DNA of 64,000 nt, from assembly GCF_003144095.1 (NCBI RefSeq), contig NZ_NSKH01000018.1:565965-629964 (forward strand), given 5' to 3'. Positions 8,281 through 16,668 of the stretch are shown one piece after another. This DNA is from Streptomyces sp. ICBB 8177. Its GTDB lineage: Bacteria; Actinomycetota; Actinomycetes; Streptomycetales; Streptomycetaceae. The notes below the pieces were generated by a model, which did no database searches, was not told the origin of the DNA, and saw nothing but the letters and a program-made list of their open reading frames with translations. Position numbers and translations under genes: made by a program. Position 1 is the stretch's first letter. Each line of letters starts with the position of its first letter.

Positions 8281-10479
8281 ATGGCGTCGATCAGATCCGT
8301 CCTCACCCGCTGGCTGCTGACGTTGGGCATGGCGGCCGCCGTGCTCCCGGCGGCCGTGGGATCGGCCACCCCCGCCTCGGCCGAGGCCAACGGCGTGGCC
8401 GCCACGCCTCCGATGGGGTGGAGCAGTTGGAGCTACATCCGCTCGAACCCCACCGAGGCCGATATCGAGGCGCAGGCGAAGGCGATGTCCACCAGCGGCC
8501 TCGTGGCGCACGGCTACCGTTACGTCAACATCGACGACTTCTGGTACCTCGACCCGAAGACCACGGTGGACGCGTACGGCCGCTGGGAGACCGACCTGGC
8601 GCGCTTCCCCGACGGCATGGCGGCCGTGGCCGACTACGTGCACGGTCTGGGCGAAAAGTTCGGCATGTACCTCACCCCCGGCATCCCTGTGGCCGCCTAC
8701 CAGGCCGACACGCCCATCGAGGGAACGAGCTTCCACGCCCGGGACATCGTTTCCGACACCTCCCGCTTCGAGACCAACTACAACTTCGGCAGTGGCCGGA
8801 TGTACTACATCGACTACACGAAGAACCCTGCCGCCGCCCAGGCGTATCTCGACTCCTGGGCCGACCAGTTGGCGTCCTTCGGCGTGGACTACCTGAAGAT
8901 GGACGGCGTCGGCGACGGGGACATGGCCGACGTCGAGCACTGGTCGCAGGCGCTGCGCCAGACCGGCCGCCCGATCCACTTCGAGCTGTCCAACAGCCTC
9001 GACGTCGCCAACGCGGCGACCTGGCGGACCTACGCCAACGGCTGGCGGGTCTCGGGCGACGTCGAGTGCTACTGCGGCAGTGGCGGCTCGTCCTTCCCGC
9101 TCACGGACTGGTCCAACGTCGCCGCACGCTTCTCCATCGCCCCGAAGTGGACCCCGTACGTGGGACCGGGCGGCTGGATGGACCTGGACTCCGTCGAGGT
9201 CGGCAACGGCGGCGACGACGGGCTGACCCCGGACGAACGCCAGTCCCAGCTGACGCTGTGGGCGATCGAGGACGCCCCGCTGCTGCTCGGCACCGACCTG
9301 ACGCACCTCGACGCCGGCGACCTGAAGCTGCTGACCAACGACGAGGTGATCGGCGTCGACCAGGCCGGTCATCCGGCGCGTCCTGTCGACCAGTTGACGT
9401 CGAGTCAGGTGTGGGCGGCGCCGAACGGCGACGGGAGCTACACCGTGGCGCTGTTCAACCTCGGCTCGTCCACCGCGACGGTGACCGCGAACTGGTCCGA
9501 CATCGGGTTCACCGGCTCGGCGGCCGTGCGCGACCTGTGGAGCCACACCGACCTGGGCTCCGCCAACGGCTCGTTCGGCGCCGCGCTCGCCCCGCACGCC
9601 TCCCGCCTGCTGCGCGTCACCCCCGCCACCGGATCCCACCCCGCCGCCCTGTCCTACGCGCTGGTCAACGACGCCACGGGCGAGTACCTGGACGTCGCCG
9701 GTGCGTCCGCCGCCGACGGCGCCGGGATCGTGCAGAGCGCCCCGAACGGCGCCGCCGACCAGCGGTGGCTGCTCCTGCCGGCCGGTGACGGCACGTACAC
9801 CGTCGAGAACGTGGCCAGCGGCAAGGTGCTCCATGTGCCCGCGAGGGGCGGCAGCGGTGCCCAGCTGATCCAGTCCGCCGACGACCACGCGGCCGGATCC
9901 CACTGGAACGCCGTGCGCGGCGCCGACGGCACCTACCAGCTCACCGCGGGCTCCGACGGCCTGGCCGCCGACACGCAAGGCGGCGCGGTGGTCCAGGCCC
10001 CCACCTCCTCCGCGACCACCCAGCGCTGGACGCTGGTGCCGGAGCCTGATCCCGGCACCGCGTACGAACTGGTCAACGGCGCCAGCGGTGGGCGCATGGA
10101 CGTCGACGGCGACTCCACCGCGGACGGTGCCAAGGTGCTCCAGTGGCAGGAGAACGGCCAGGCCGACCAGCGCTGGACGTTCGCCTCCGCGGGCGGTGGC
10201 GCGTACACCGTGACCAACGCGAACAGCGGCAAGCTGCTCAACGTCCCCGGCCCGACCACCGCCGAGGGCACCCAGCTGATCCAGTACCACGACGACGGGA
10301 ACAGCAACTCCCGCTGGACACTGGTGGACGCGGGACCCGACGCGGTGCAACTGCGCAGTGTCTACGACGGTGACCTGGTCGACCTCGACAACAGCTCACT
10401 GTCCGACGGCGCGGCGGTGCTCCAGTGGCCCGCCGACTCCGGAACCAATCAGACCTGGACGCTGGTCCCGGCGAGCTGA
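8281..10479 (+). CDS. Secreted GH27 alpha-galactosidase with C-terminal ricin-type lectin repeats
   Basis: An extracellular glycosidase of 732 residues that should release alpha-galactosyl units from plant galactosides or galactomannan. A signal peptide (RSVLTRWLLTLGMAAAVLP, cut near ATPASAEA) precedes the GH27 barrel, which opens with TPPMGWSSWS. The nucleophile Asp is expected in VDYLKMDGVG and the acid/base Asp in WRVSGDVE. A beta-sandwich at about 360-440 is followed by ricin-B (CBM13) trefoils with QxW-like repeats ADQRW, SHW, TTQRW, ADQRW, SNSRW and TNQTW. The start ATG at 8281 has GGAGG 8 bases upstream; the in-frame ATG at 8209 lacks this. Its end nearly touches the convergent esterase gene (12 bases). 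Confidence 0.9.
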   Translation: MASIRSVLTRWLLTLGMAAAVLPAAVGSATPASAEANGVAATPPMGWSSWSYIRSNPTEADIEAQAKAMSTSGLVAHGYRYVNIDDFWYLDPKTTVDAYGRWETDLARFPDGMAAVADYVHGLGEKFGMYLTPGIPVAAYQADTPIEGTSFHARDIVSDTSRFETNYNFGSGRMYYIDYTKNPAAAQAYLDSWADQLASFGVDYLKMDGVGDGDMADVEHWSQALRQTGRPIHFELSNSLDVANAATWRTYANGWRVSGDVECYCGSGGSSFPLTDWSNVAARFSIAPKWTPYVGPGGWMDLDSVEVGNGGDDGLTPDERQSQLTLWAIEDAPLLLGTDLTHLDAGDLKLLTNDEVIGVDQAGHPARPVDQLTSSQVWAAPNGDGSYTVALFNLGSSTATVTANWSDIGFTGSAAVRDLWSHTDLGSANGSFGAALAPHASRLLRVTPATGSHPAALSYALVNDATGEYLDVAGASAADGAGIVQSAPNGAADQRWLLLPAGDGTYTVENVASGKVLHVPARGGSGAQLIQSADDHAAGSHWNAVRGADGTYQLTAGSDGLAADTQGGAVVQAPTSSATTQRWTLVPEPDPGTAYELVNGASGGRMDVDGDSTADGAKVLQWQENGQADQRWTFASAGGGAYTVTNANSGKLLNVPGPTTAEGTQLIQYHDDGNSNSRWTLVDAGPDAVQLRSVYDGDLVDLDNSSLSDGAAVLQWPADSGTNQTWTLVPAS

Positions 10480-10491
10480 CGCAGCGTCACT

Positions 10492-11556
10492 TCAGTGGTC
10501 CGGTACGCCCATGGCCTTCAGCAGCATCGGCAGCGCGCGGTGCAACTCCCGCTGCCAGTAAGGCCAGGTGTGCGTACCGGGCCCGTAGAAGTCGGTGACC
10601 AGACGGTGGTCGCCCAACGCCCCCAGCCGGGAGGCGAGATGGCGGTTCTCCGCCAGGAACAGCGTCTCGTACGGACTCGTCACGCCGGGCTTGTCGTACG
10701 GCCCGGCGGTTCCGTCGCCGCAGGAGAGGAAGACCGGGACGCGCAGCAGTGCACGCGCCAGGTCATAGGGGTCGTGGGCGGCCCACACCGCCCGGTCGGC
10801 CACCGGGTCGCCCCACAGCGCGTACGGATCGGCGCCCTGGCCACGGGCGATGTCGAGCACATTGTCCGTGCCGCCCGGTGTGTGCAGCGGGTCGGCCACC
10901 CCGCTGAACGACGCCGCGGCGCGGAACATCCCCGGGTGCCGACCCGCGTACGACAGCGCTCCGAAGCCGCCCATCGACAGCCCCGCGACCGTGCGGTCCG
11001 CGCCCGCGCCGTACGAGGCCTCAAGGATCCGGCGCACCTCGGTGAGGTGGAAGGTCTCCCACCGGGGCGGCCCGGACGCCCCCGCGTTGAACCAGTCGCT
11101 GTAGAAGCCGGTGTCCCCGGCCTCCGGCATGACCACCAGCACCCGGCGCAGCGGCGCCAGCTTCGCCACGTCGGTCATCGCCGTCCAGCTCGTGTAGTCC
11201 CCGCAACAACCGTGCAGCAGCCACAACGTCGGCCAGTGGCGCCGCGTGTGCTCGCTCCAGCCGTCCGGCGTGAGCAACCGGACCTTCGCCGTCGCGCCGA
11301 GGGCGGGCGACTGGATGGTCAGGTCGAGCCGGCGCGGCGCGACCTGCTGCTCGGCCACCACCCGCGCGCCGTCGCCCGCGACACCGCGCCCGGCCGCCTG
11401 CGCCCGTGCGGGTGCCGCCGCCAGGCCCAGCAGGGCGGCGAGGGCGAGCAGGAGGGTGAGCGTGAGGCCCTGGCGCAGGCGTCTTCGCCCGGTCGCGGCG
11501 GCGGCGGCCGTCCCGGTTCCGGAAGGGGCGGGGGACGGAGCCGGGCGAGCGCGCAT
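10492..11556 (-). CDS. Secreted alpha/beta-hydrolase esterase (esterase D / antigen 85-like)
   Basis: An exported serine esterase of 354 residues. The signal peptide spans about residues 28-52 (LTLTLLLALAALLGLAAAP, then ARAQA). The alpha/beta fold shows the oxyanion strand LWLLHGCCGDYTSW, the nucleophile elbow GLSMGGFGA, and a C-terminal His in GPGTHTWPYWQ. This pattern is shared by esterase D, feruloyl esterases and antigen 85 mycolyltransferases; I would not choose among these, and mycolic acids are not expected in a streptomycete. The start ATG at 11556 has GGAGG 6 bases upstream. It is divergent from the NamZ-like gene. Confidence 0.82.
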   Translation of the reverse strand: MRARPAPSPAPSGTGTAAAAATGRRRLRQGLTLTLLLALAALLGLAAAPARAQAAGRGVAGDGARVVAEQQVAPRRLDLTIQSPALGATAKVRLLTPDGWSEHTRRHWPTLWLLHGCCGDYTSWTAMTDVAKLAPLRRVLVVMPEAGDTGFYSDWFNAGASGPPRWETFHLTEVRRILEASYGAGADRTVAGLSMGGFGALSYAGRHPGMFRAAASFSGVADPLHTPGGTDNVLDIARGQGADPYALWGDPVADRAVWAAHDPYDLARALLRVPVFLSCGDGTAGPYDKPGVTSPYETLFLAENRHLASRLGALGDHRLVTDFYGPGTHTWPYWQRELHRALPMLLKAMGVPDH

Positions 11557-11703
11557 CTGCTGCCTCCGGAGGCGTCGGAAGGAGAGCGGGGTGCCAAGGA
11601 TTGGACCGCCGGCCCGACGCCCTGTCAACGATCGCGGCGATCCGGCGCGAGGCGGTGTCACCGATCCGGCCGACAACGCTGTCCGCGCCAGGCGTCCGCG
11701 TCA

Positions 11704-11732
11704 TTGACCCGGCGTCACCACGCGCGTAGCGT
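11704..11732 (+). promoter_or_regulatory. Candidate promoter for the namZ-amiE pair
   Basis: TTGACC at 11704-11709, a 17-base spacer and TAGCGT at 11727-11732. The predicted start near 11739 places the palindromic operator at 11750-11767 immediately downstream, where a bound repressor would block RNA polymerase. Confidence 0.45.
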
Positions 11733-11749
11733 GCCGACACCGTACGGGT

Positions 11750-11767
11750 GGGGGAAGCGCTTACCCC
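11750..11767. promoter_or_regulatory. LacI-family-type operator upstream of namZ
   Basis: GGGGGAAGCGCTTACCCC is an 18-base palindrome with eight of nine pairs matching, centred on AAGCGCTT. LacI-family regulators bind AGCGCT-centred palindromes. It is not the CebR box (TGGGAGCGCTCCCA). It lies 74 bases before the NamZ-like start codon. Confidence 0.55.
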
Positions 11768-11840
11768 CTTGTCCGGCCGGAGCACCGGTCCCGCGCGGCG
11801 ACCGGTCGGCGCCTCGGCCAGAAACGGGAGGACGGCAGTG

Positions 11841-13148
11841 ATGGCACGGCTCAGCCGACGCGGCTTCATCGCGGCCTCCGCGATCGCGGGACCCGCCTTC
11901 GCCGCCCCCACCGCGGCCGCCGCGGCTCCTCGTACGGCGGTCGCCACCTCCCCCGGGACGCCCGGCGCCTCAGGACCGCTCGCGGACGACGTGGTCCCCG
12001 CCGCCGACGTGCTGGCCGCACAGGGCTGGCGGGCGCTGGCCGGACGGAAGGCCGGGGTGCTGACCAACCCCACCGGCGTGCTGCGCGACCTCACCCACAT
12101 CGTGGACTCCATGACCGCCGCCGGGGCCCGCCCGGTGGCCGCGTTCGGCCCCGAGCACGGCTTCCGCGGCACCTCCCAGGCGGGCGGCTCGGAGGGCGAC
12201 TACACCGACCCCCGCACCGGCATCCCGGTCTACGACGCCTACGGCGCCTCGGCGTCGGACCTGGCCGGGATGTACCGCAAGGCGGGCGTGGACACGGTGG
12301 TCTTCGACATCGCGGGGGTGGGCGCCCGCTTCTACACCTACACCTGGACGATGTACGTGGCGATGTGGGCGGCCGTGCTCACCGGCGCGTCGTTCGTCGT
12401 GCTCGACCGGCCGAACCCCATCGGCGGCCAGGCCTGCGGGCCGGTGCTCGACCCGGCGTTCGCCACCGGCGTGGGACTCAAGCCGATCGCCCAGCAGCCC
12501 GGCATGACGGCGGGCGAACTGGCCCGGATGTTCGACGCGTTGTACCTGCCGGACGACACCGGTGGCCGCCGGCTCGCCGAACTGCGGGTGGAGCCGGTGC
12601 GCGGATACCGGCGCGACGCGCTCTACACCGACACCGGGCTGCCGTGGGTGCCGCCAAGCCCCAACATGCCCACCGGGGACACCGCGTTGCTCTACCCCGG
12701 CACCTGCATGTTCGAAGGGACCCTGCTGTCCGAGGGGCGCGGCACCACCCGCCCGTTCGAGATGATCGGCGCGCCGGGCATCGACTGGCGCTGGGCCGAG
12801 GAACTGGACTCCTGCGGCCTGCCCGGCGTCCGCTTCCGCGAGAACTACACCGTGCCGACCTTCGACAAGTTCACCGGCACCACCTGCGGCGGCGTGCAGG
12901 TCCACCTGACCGACCGGCGCCGCGTCGACGCCATCCGCACCGTCGTCGCCATGATCGTGACCGCGCGCAGGCTCTACCCGTCCGTCTTCGGCTGGCGGCC
13001 CGACCACTGGATCGACGATCTGACCGGATCCAGCCGTCTGCGCACCATGGTCGACGCGGGCGCGGACACCGACGACGTGGTCGGCGCGTGGGAGGACGAA
13101 CTCGCCCGCTTCCGCGCCGCGCGCGAGCCGTTCCTGCTGTACGGCTGA
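11841..13148 (+). CDS. namZ: DUF1343 exo-beta-N-acetylmuramidase (NamZ/YbbC-like, GH171)
   Basis: A secreted protein of 435 residues matching the DUF1343 family, whose Bacillus member NamZ (YbbC) removes N-acetylmuramic acid from the non-reducing ends of peptidoglycan chains. A Tat-type signal (SRRGFIAASAIAGPAFA) opens it. Conserved stretches are GVLTNPTGV, AFGPEHGFRG, DIAGVGARFYTYTWTM, VLDRPNPIGG, PSPNMP and YPGTCMFEGTLLSEGRGT. GGGAGG at 11826-11831 could serve either GTG at 11838 (6-base spacer) or ATG at 11841 (9 bases). The next gene is an AmiE-like amidase, the same pairing as ybbC and ybbE in Bacillus, so the two likely strip MurNAc and then its peptide during wall turnover. A NagZ gene is not next to them. 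Confidence 0.85.
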   Translation: MARLSRRGFIAASAIAGPAFAAPTAAAAAPRTAVATSPGTPGASGPLADDVVPAADVLAAQGWRALAGRKAGVLTNPTGVLRDLTHIVDSMTAAGARPVAAFGPEHGFRGTSQAGGSEGDYTDPRTGIPVYDAYGASASDLAGMYRKAGVDTVVFDIAGVGARFYTYTWTMYVAMWAAVLTGASFVVLDRPNPIGGQACGPVLDPAFATGVGLKPIAQQPGMTAGELARMFDALYLPDDTGGRRLAELRVEPVRGYRRDALYTDTGLPWVPPSPNMPTGDTALLYPGTCMFEGTLLSEGRGTTRPFEMIGAPGIDWRWAEELDSCGLPGVRFRENYTVPTFDKFTGTTCGGVQVHLTDRRRVDAIRTVVAMIVTARRLYPSVFGWRPDHWIDDLTGSSRLRTMVDAGADTDDVVGAWEDELARFRAAREPFLLYG

Positions 13149-13246
13149 CCCGGTCGCGCCCACCCGCTCCGTTTTCCCCGCCCCCGCACCAGCGTCCCGC
13201 GACACGCACCGCCCCGCACCTTCCGTGAGCGAAGGAGAGCCCGCCG

Positions 13247-15070
13247 ATGCTGAACCGCCGATCCGTCCTCGCCGCCGTGCCGTTGACCCTCACCGCCGCC
13301 ATCGGCGCGGCGGCGGGCACCGCGCGGGCCGCCACCCCACGCACCCAGCGGGCCCCGGGGGCCGGCGTCCCGGCGGGCGTCCCCCGCTCGGCCCGCTTCG
13401 ACCTGCCGTGGCACGACTTCGCGCCGCCCGGGACCGTGCTGCGGCACGGCTCACCGCAGGAGGCCGGCCTGGACCCGGCCCCGATCGCAGCGGCACTGGA
13501 CCAGGTCGCCGCATGGACCGAGCCCGATCCCACGACCGGGCACCCGATGTACTCCGGTCAGGTCTCGCTGCTGGTCCACGACGGCGTCGTGGTGGCCCAG
13601 AACGCCGCGGGCTACGCGTTGCGCTACGCCGACCAGCAGGGCGACCTGCTGCCGGCCGCGCAGTGGATCCCGATGCGCACCGACACCATCTTCGACCTGG
13701 CCTCCCTGTCGAAGCTGTTCACCTCGATCGTCGCGGTGCGCGAGATCCAGGACGGCGGCCTCGGGCTGGACGACACGGTCGCCGGGTACCTGCCCGAGTT
13801 CGCGAGCAACGGCAAGGCGGGCATCACCATCCGCCAACTCCTCACCCATACCTCGGGGTTGCCCGCCGATCCCTCCCCCGCGCTGTGGCAGTACCCGGAC
13901 ATGCCGTCGCGGGTGAAGGCCATCCTGGACACCGTTCCGCAGAACCCGCCCGACACCGTCTACCTCTACTCCGACCTCAACATGCTCTCGCTCCAGCTGG
14001 TCCTGGAACACCTGACCGGCAAGGGCCTCGACGCACTGGTGCGCGAGCGGGTCACCGCGCCGCTGGGCCTGCGCGACACCCTGTACAACCCGCCCGCCTC
14101 GCTGAAGCACCGCATCGCCGCCGAGGAGTACGAGGTCGGGCCGGGCGAGCCGCAACGCGGTCTGGTGTGGGGGCAGGTGCACGACGAGAACGCCTGGGCG
14201 ATGGGCGGTGTCGCCGGGCACGCGGGCGTCTTCTCCACGGTCGCCGACATCGCCGTGCTCTCCCAGGCGCTCCTGAACGGCGGCACGTACCGGGGCCACC
14301 GGATCCTCAGCGAGGAGTCGGTGCGGCAGATGATGACGAACTACAACCAGAAGTACCCCGACGACTCGCACGGCCTCGGCTTCGAGCTGGACCAGCGCTG
14401 GTACATGGGCCGCCTGGACAGCGGTGCCACCGCCGGACACACCGGCTTCACCGGGACCACCATCGTCATCGACCCCCTGTCGCGCTCCATCGCGTTGCAG
14501 TTCAGCAACCGCGTCCATCCCACCCGCAACTGGGGCTCGACCAACCCGGCCCGCCGTGCGGTGGCCGACGGCCTGGCCGACGCCATGGCGGTCCGCGCCC
14601 CCGCGGGGGGACGCAGCTGGTACTCGGGCATCACAGACGCGAGCACCGCCACCCTCGCCACCACCGTCACCCCGCGCGGCGGGCCGGTGGACGTGACCTG
14701 GACGGCCTTCGTGGACACCGAGCAGGACTGCGACCTGCTGGTCCTCGAGTGCAGCACCGACGCCGGATCGACCTGGCAGGCCGTGCCGATGACCGCCACC
14801 GGCAACGGCGCCCCCACCGCGGCGGTCGCCTCGCTCTCCGGCGGCACGCGGTCGTGGTGGCGGGTGTCGGCACGATTGGCGGGGGCTCAACTCCCCTCGC
14901 GCGGAGAGCCATTGACGATCCGGTGGCGGTACACGACCGACCCCGAGTACACCGGTCGCGGCGTCGACGTGGCCGCCGTGCGGATCACCGACGCGCGAGG
15001 AACGCTCCTGGACGGCGACCGCGCCCCCGGCGCCTTCACCCCGAACGGCTGGACGCTGACGAGGCGTTAG
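13247..15070 (+). CDS. Secreted serine beta-lactamase-fold hydrolase (AmiE-like MurNAc-L-alanine amidase candidate)
   Basis: An exported protein of 607 residues. The Tat-type leader (NRRSVLAAVPLTLTAAIGAA) is followed by a class C beta-lactamase-like domain at about 60-435: the nucleophile motif SLSKLFT (SxxK), the YSDLN (YxN) motif and GHTGFTGT in place of KTG. These are the hallmarks of penicillin-binding-like esterases and amidases. Residues about 440-607 form an additional beta-rich domain not needed for catalysis. Because it follows the NamZ-like gene by 98 bases, I favour the AmiE role (cutting MurNAc from its peptide) over beta-lactam hydrolysis. A GGAG ribosome site precedes the ATG. 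Confidence 0.78.
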   Translation: MLNRRSVLAAVPLTLTAAIGAAAGTARAATPRTQRAPGAGVPAGVPRSARFDLPWHDFAPPGTVLRHGSPQEAGLDPAPIAAALDQVAAWTEPDPTTGHPMYSGQVSLLVHDGVVVAQNAAGYALRYADQQGDLLPAAQWIPMRTDTIFDLASLSKLFTSIVAVREIQDGGLGLDDTVAGYLPEFASNGKAGITIRQLLTHTSGLPADPSPALWQYPDMPSRVKAILDTVPQNPPDTVYLYSDLNMLSLQLVLEHLTGKGLDALVRERVTAPLGLRDTLYNPPASLKHRIAAEEYEVGPGEPQRGLVWGQVHDENAWAMGGVAGHAGVFSTVADIAVLSQALLNGGTYRGHRILSEESVRQMMTNYNQKYPDDSHGLGFELDQRWYMGRLDSGATAGHTGFTGTTIVIDPLSRSIALQFSNRVHPTRNWGSTNPARRAVADGLADAMAVRAPAGGRSWYSGITDASTATLATTVTPRGGPVDVTWTAFVDTEQDCDLLVLECSTDAGSTWQAVPMTATGNGAPTAAVASLSGGTRSWWRVSARLAGAQLPSRGEPLTIRWRYTTDPEYTGRGVDVAAVRITDARGTLLDGDRAPGAFTPNGWTLTRR

Positions 15071-15243
15071 CGGAGGGCGGCACAGCGGGCGGACGCCAAC
15101 CGAGCGGTGTCCGGGCGGTGTGCACCGGGGAGGCGTACAGGCAGAGGGCGTACGGGCGGCCAAGCATGCCGTGCTCGTCGCCTCGGGTCGGCCCCCCGCG
15201 CGCGCACCGCCCGGTCGTCGTCGGCGTTCCGGGCGTCCCGCGC

Positions 15244-15272
15244 TTGACAAACCGAGTTGCCGATTCTGGGAT
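15244..15272 (+). promoter_or_regulatory. Promoter giving a predicted leaderless mRNA
   Basis: TTGACA at 15244-15249, a 17-base spacer and TGGGAT at 15267-15272. The ATG at 15279 begins 7 bases after the -10 element, where transcription should start, and there is no purine-rich ribosome site between them. Confidence 0.55.
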
Positions 15273-15278
15273 GGGCGT

Positions 15279-15878
15279 ATGGAGACCCCGGCCGTTCGCC
15301 CCGATCCCTCCACCGACGCCGTGCTGGCCGAGGTCGGGCCGCGACTGCGCCGGATCCGTCAGCGCCGGGGCGCCACGCTGGCCGCGCTCTCCGAGGCGAC
15401 CGGCATCTCCAAGAGCACCCTGTCCCGCCTGGAGGCCGGCCGGCGGCGTCCCAGCCTGGAACTGCTGCTGCCGATCGCCCGGGCCCACCAGATCCCGCTG
15501 GACGAGCTGATCGGCACCGGCGGGGTCGGCGACCCCCGCATACGCCCGGTCGCCCGGACCGTCGAAGGGATGACGATCGCGCCGCTGACCCGGCGCCCCG
15601 GAGCGCCGCAGGCCTACAAGATGGTGATCCCGCCCCAGGGCGGTCCGCCGGAGCCGCGCACCCACGAGGGCTACGAGTGGGTGTACGTGCTCTCCGGCCG
15701 CCTGCGTCTGGTGCTGGCCGAACACGACCTGGTGCTCAGGCCGGGGGAGGCGGCCGAGTTCGACACCCGGGTTCCGCACGCGTTCACCTCGGCGGGCGAA
15801 GGGCCGGTCGAGGTGTTGTCGATCTTCGGCAGCCAGGGCGAGCGGATCCACTTCCGCGCCCGGCCGAAGACGTCGTGA
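15279..15878 (+). CDS. XRE-family HTH regulator with C-terminal cupin
   Basis: A transcription factor of 199 residues. The Cro/C1-type helix-turn-helix lies at about 18-72 (IRQRRGATLAALSEATGISK, then STLSRLEAGRR). A cupin barrel at about 105-195 shows EPRTHEGYEWVYVLSGRLRL and RVPHAFTSAGEGPVEVL. Such proteins sense a small ligand or metal in the cupin pocket. The start is the ATG at 15279, at the predicted transcription start. The stop overlaps GTG at 15875 of the rhomboid-like gene, so the two are probably co-translated. A target beyond this pair cannot be read. Confidence 0.87.
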   Translation: METPAVRPDPSTDAVLAEVGPRLRRIRQRRGATLAALSEATGISKSTLSRLEAGRRRPSLELLLPIARAHQIPLDELIGTGGVGDPRIRPVARTVEGMTIAPLTRRPGAPQAYKMVIPPQGGPPEPRTHEGYEWVYVLSGRLRLVLAEHDLVLRPGEAAEFDTRVPHAFTSAGEGPVEVLSIFGSQGERIHFRARPKTS

Positions 15879-16642
15879 GCGACGGGTCGCAACTGATGGC
15901 TCATCAAATGCAACCTGAAACGGACGAGTCGACGCCGCGTCACGACAGCGACGGCCGGGTGCGCCGGGGTGCGCGGCGGGTGCGCGGCTGGGTCTGTGCT
16001 GCACCCGGCACCTATGTGTGGCTGCTCGTGCTCACGGTCTCGGCGTTGCAGTTCCAGCAGGTGCCGCCGCGCATCCGCCACGTCATCCTGCACGTCGACA
16101 GCACCAACCTCTTCCAGCTCGCCCACCACCCCCTGCACGTGCTGGTGCTCAGTGCCGTGTGGACGCAGGCGTCGACTCTGCTGACGTACGTGGTGCTCTT
16201 CCACCTCTTCCACGTGCCCGTCGAGCGCTGGCTGGGCTCGGCGCGCTGGCTCGCGGTGGTGGTGACGGCGCACGTCGGGGCCACCTTCATCAGCGAGGGC
16301 ACGGTGTGGCTGGCGATCCGCTACGGCGTCGACCCGGCCCGCATGCAGTACACCCTCGACATCGGCGTCTCCTACGGCCTGGCGGGGGCGGCCGGTGTGC
16401 TCGCCTACCGCCTGGTGCCTCCCTGGCGCGAGGCGTACGTGATCGTGGCGTTGTGCTACCTGGGCACGCGGGTGGTCGTGCTGCACACCTTCACCGACAT
16501 CGGCCATCTGTCCGCGTACCTCATCGGCCTGTGCTGCCACCCGCTGACCCGGGGCCGCCCTCGATGGGATCCGCGCGCGGCGCTCAAGGAGGTACGGCCG
16601 CGCACGGGCAAGGGTGCGGAGGCGGGGAAGCGCCCGCGCTAG
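15875..16642 (+). CDS. Rhomboid-like integral membrane protein
   Basis: A polytopic membrane protein of 255 residues (248 if ATG at 15896 is used). GTG at 15875 overlaps the stop of the regulator gene by 4 bases, which favours coupled translation. About six hydrophobic segments are visible. The rhomboid-like marks are GVSYGLAGAAG in a middle helix (position of the Ser nucleophile, normally GxSG) and DIGHLSAYLIGL in a later helix (position of the catalytic His). Rhomboids are intramembrane serine proteases. The changed residue after the serine (Tyr for Gly) leaves activity uncertain. It converges on hypE with a 26-base gap. Confidence 0.7.
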   Translation: MSDGSQLMAHQMQPETDESTPRHDSDGRVRRGARRVRGWVCAAPGTYVWLLVLTVSALQFQQVPPRIRHVILHVDSTNLFQLAHHPLHVLVLSAVWTQASTLLTYVVLFHLFHVPVERWLGSARWLAVVVTAHVGATFISEGTVWLAIRYGVDPARMQYTLDIGVSYGLAGAAGVLAYRLVPPWREAYVIVALCYLGTRVVVLHTFTDIGHLSAYLIGLCCHPLTRGRPRWDPRAALKEVRPRTGKGAEAGKRPR

Positions 16643-16668
16643 GCGCTCCCCCTGTCCGCGTACCCCGA

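Noticed and set aside
8017..10350. Minus-strand open frame of 777 codons
   Set aside because: Antisense to the GH27 gene, which has a signal peptide and family motifs.
10492..11556. Mycolyltransferase (antigen 85)
   Set aside because: The fold is shared, but mycolate-making genes are absent and the organism looks like a streptomycete.
11750..11767. CebR (cellobiose) operator
   Set aside because: The core AAGCGCTT differs from TGGGAGCGCTCCCA, and the downstream genes act on peptidoglycan.
13247..15070. Beta-lactam resistance gene
   Set aside because: The SxxK and YxN motifs are shared with amidases and esterases, and the NamZ-like neighbour points to wall recycling. Resistance cannot be claimed.
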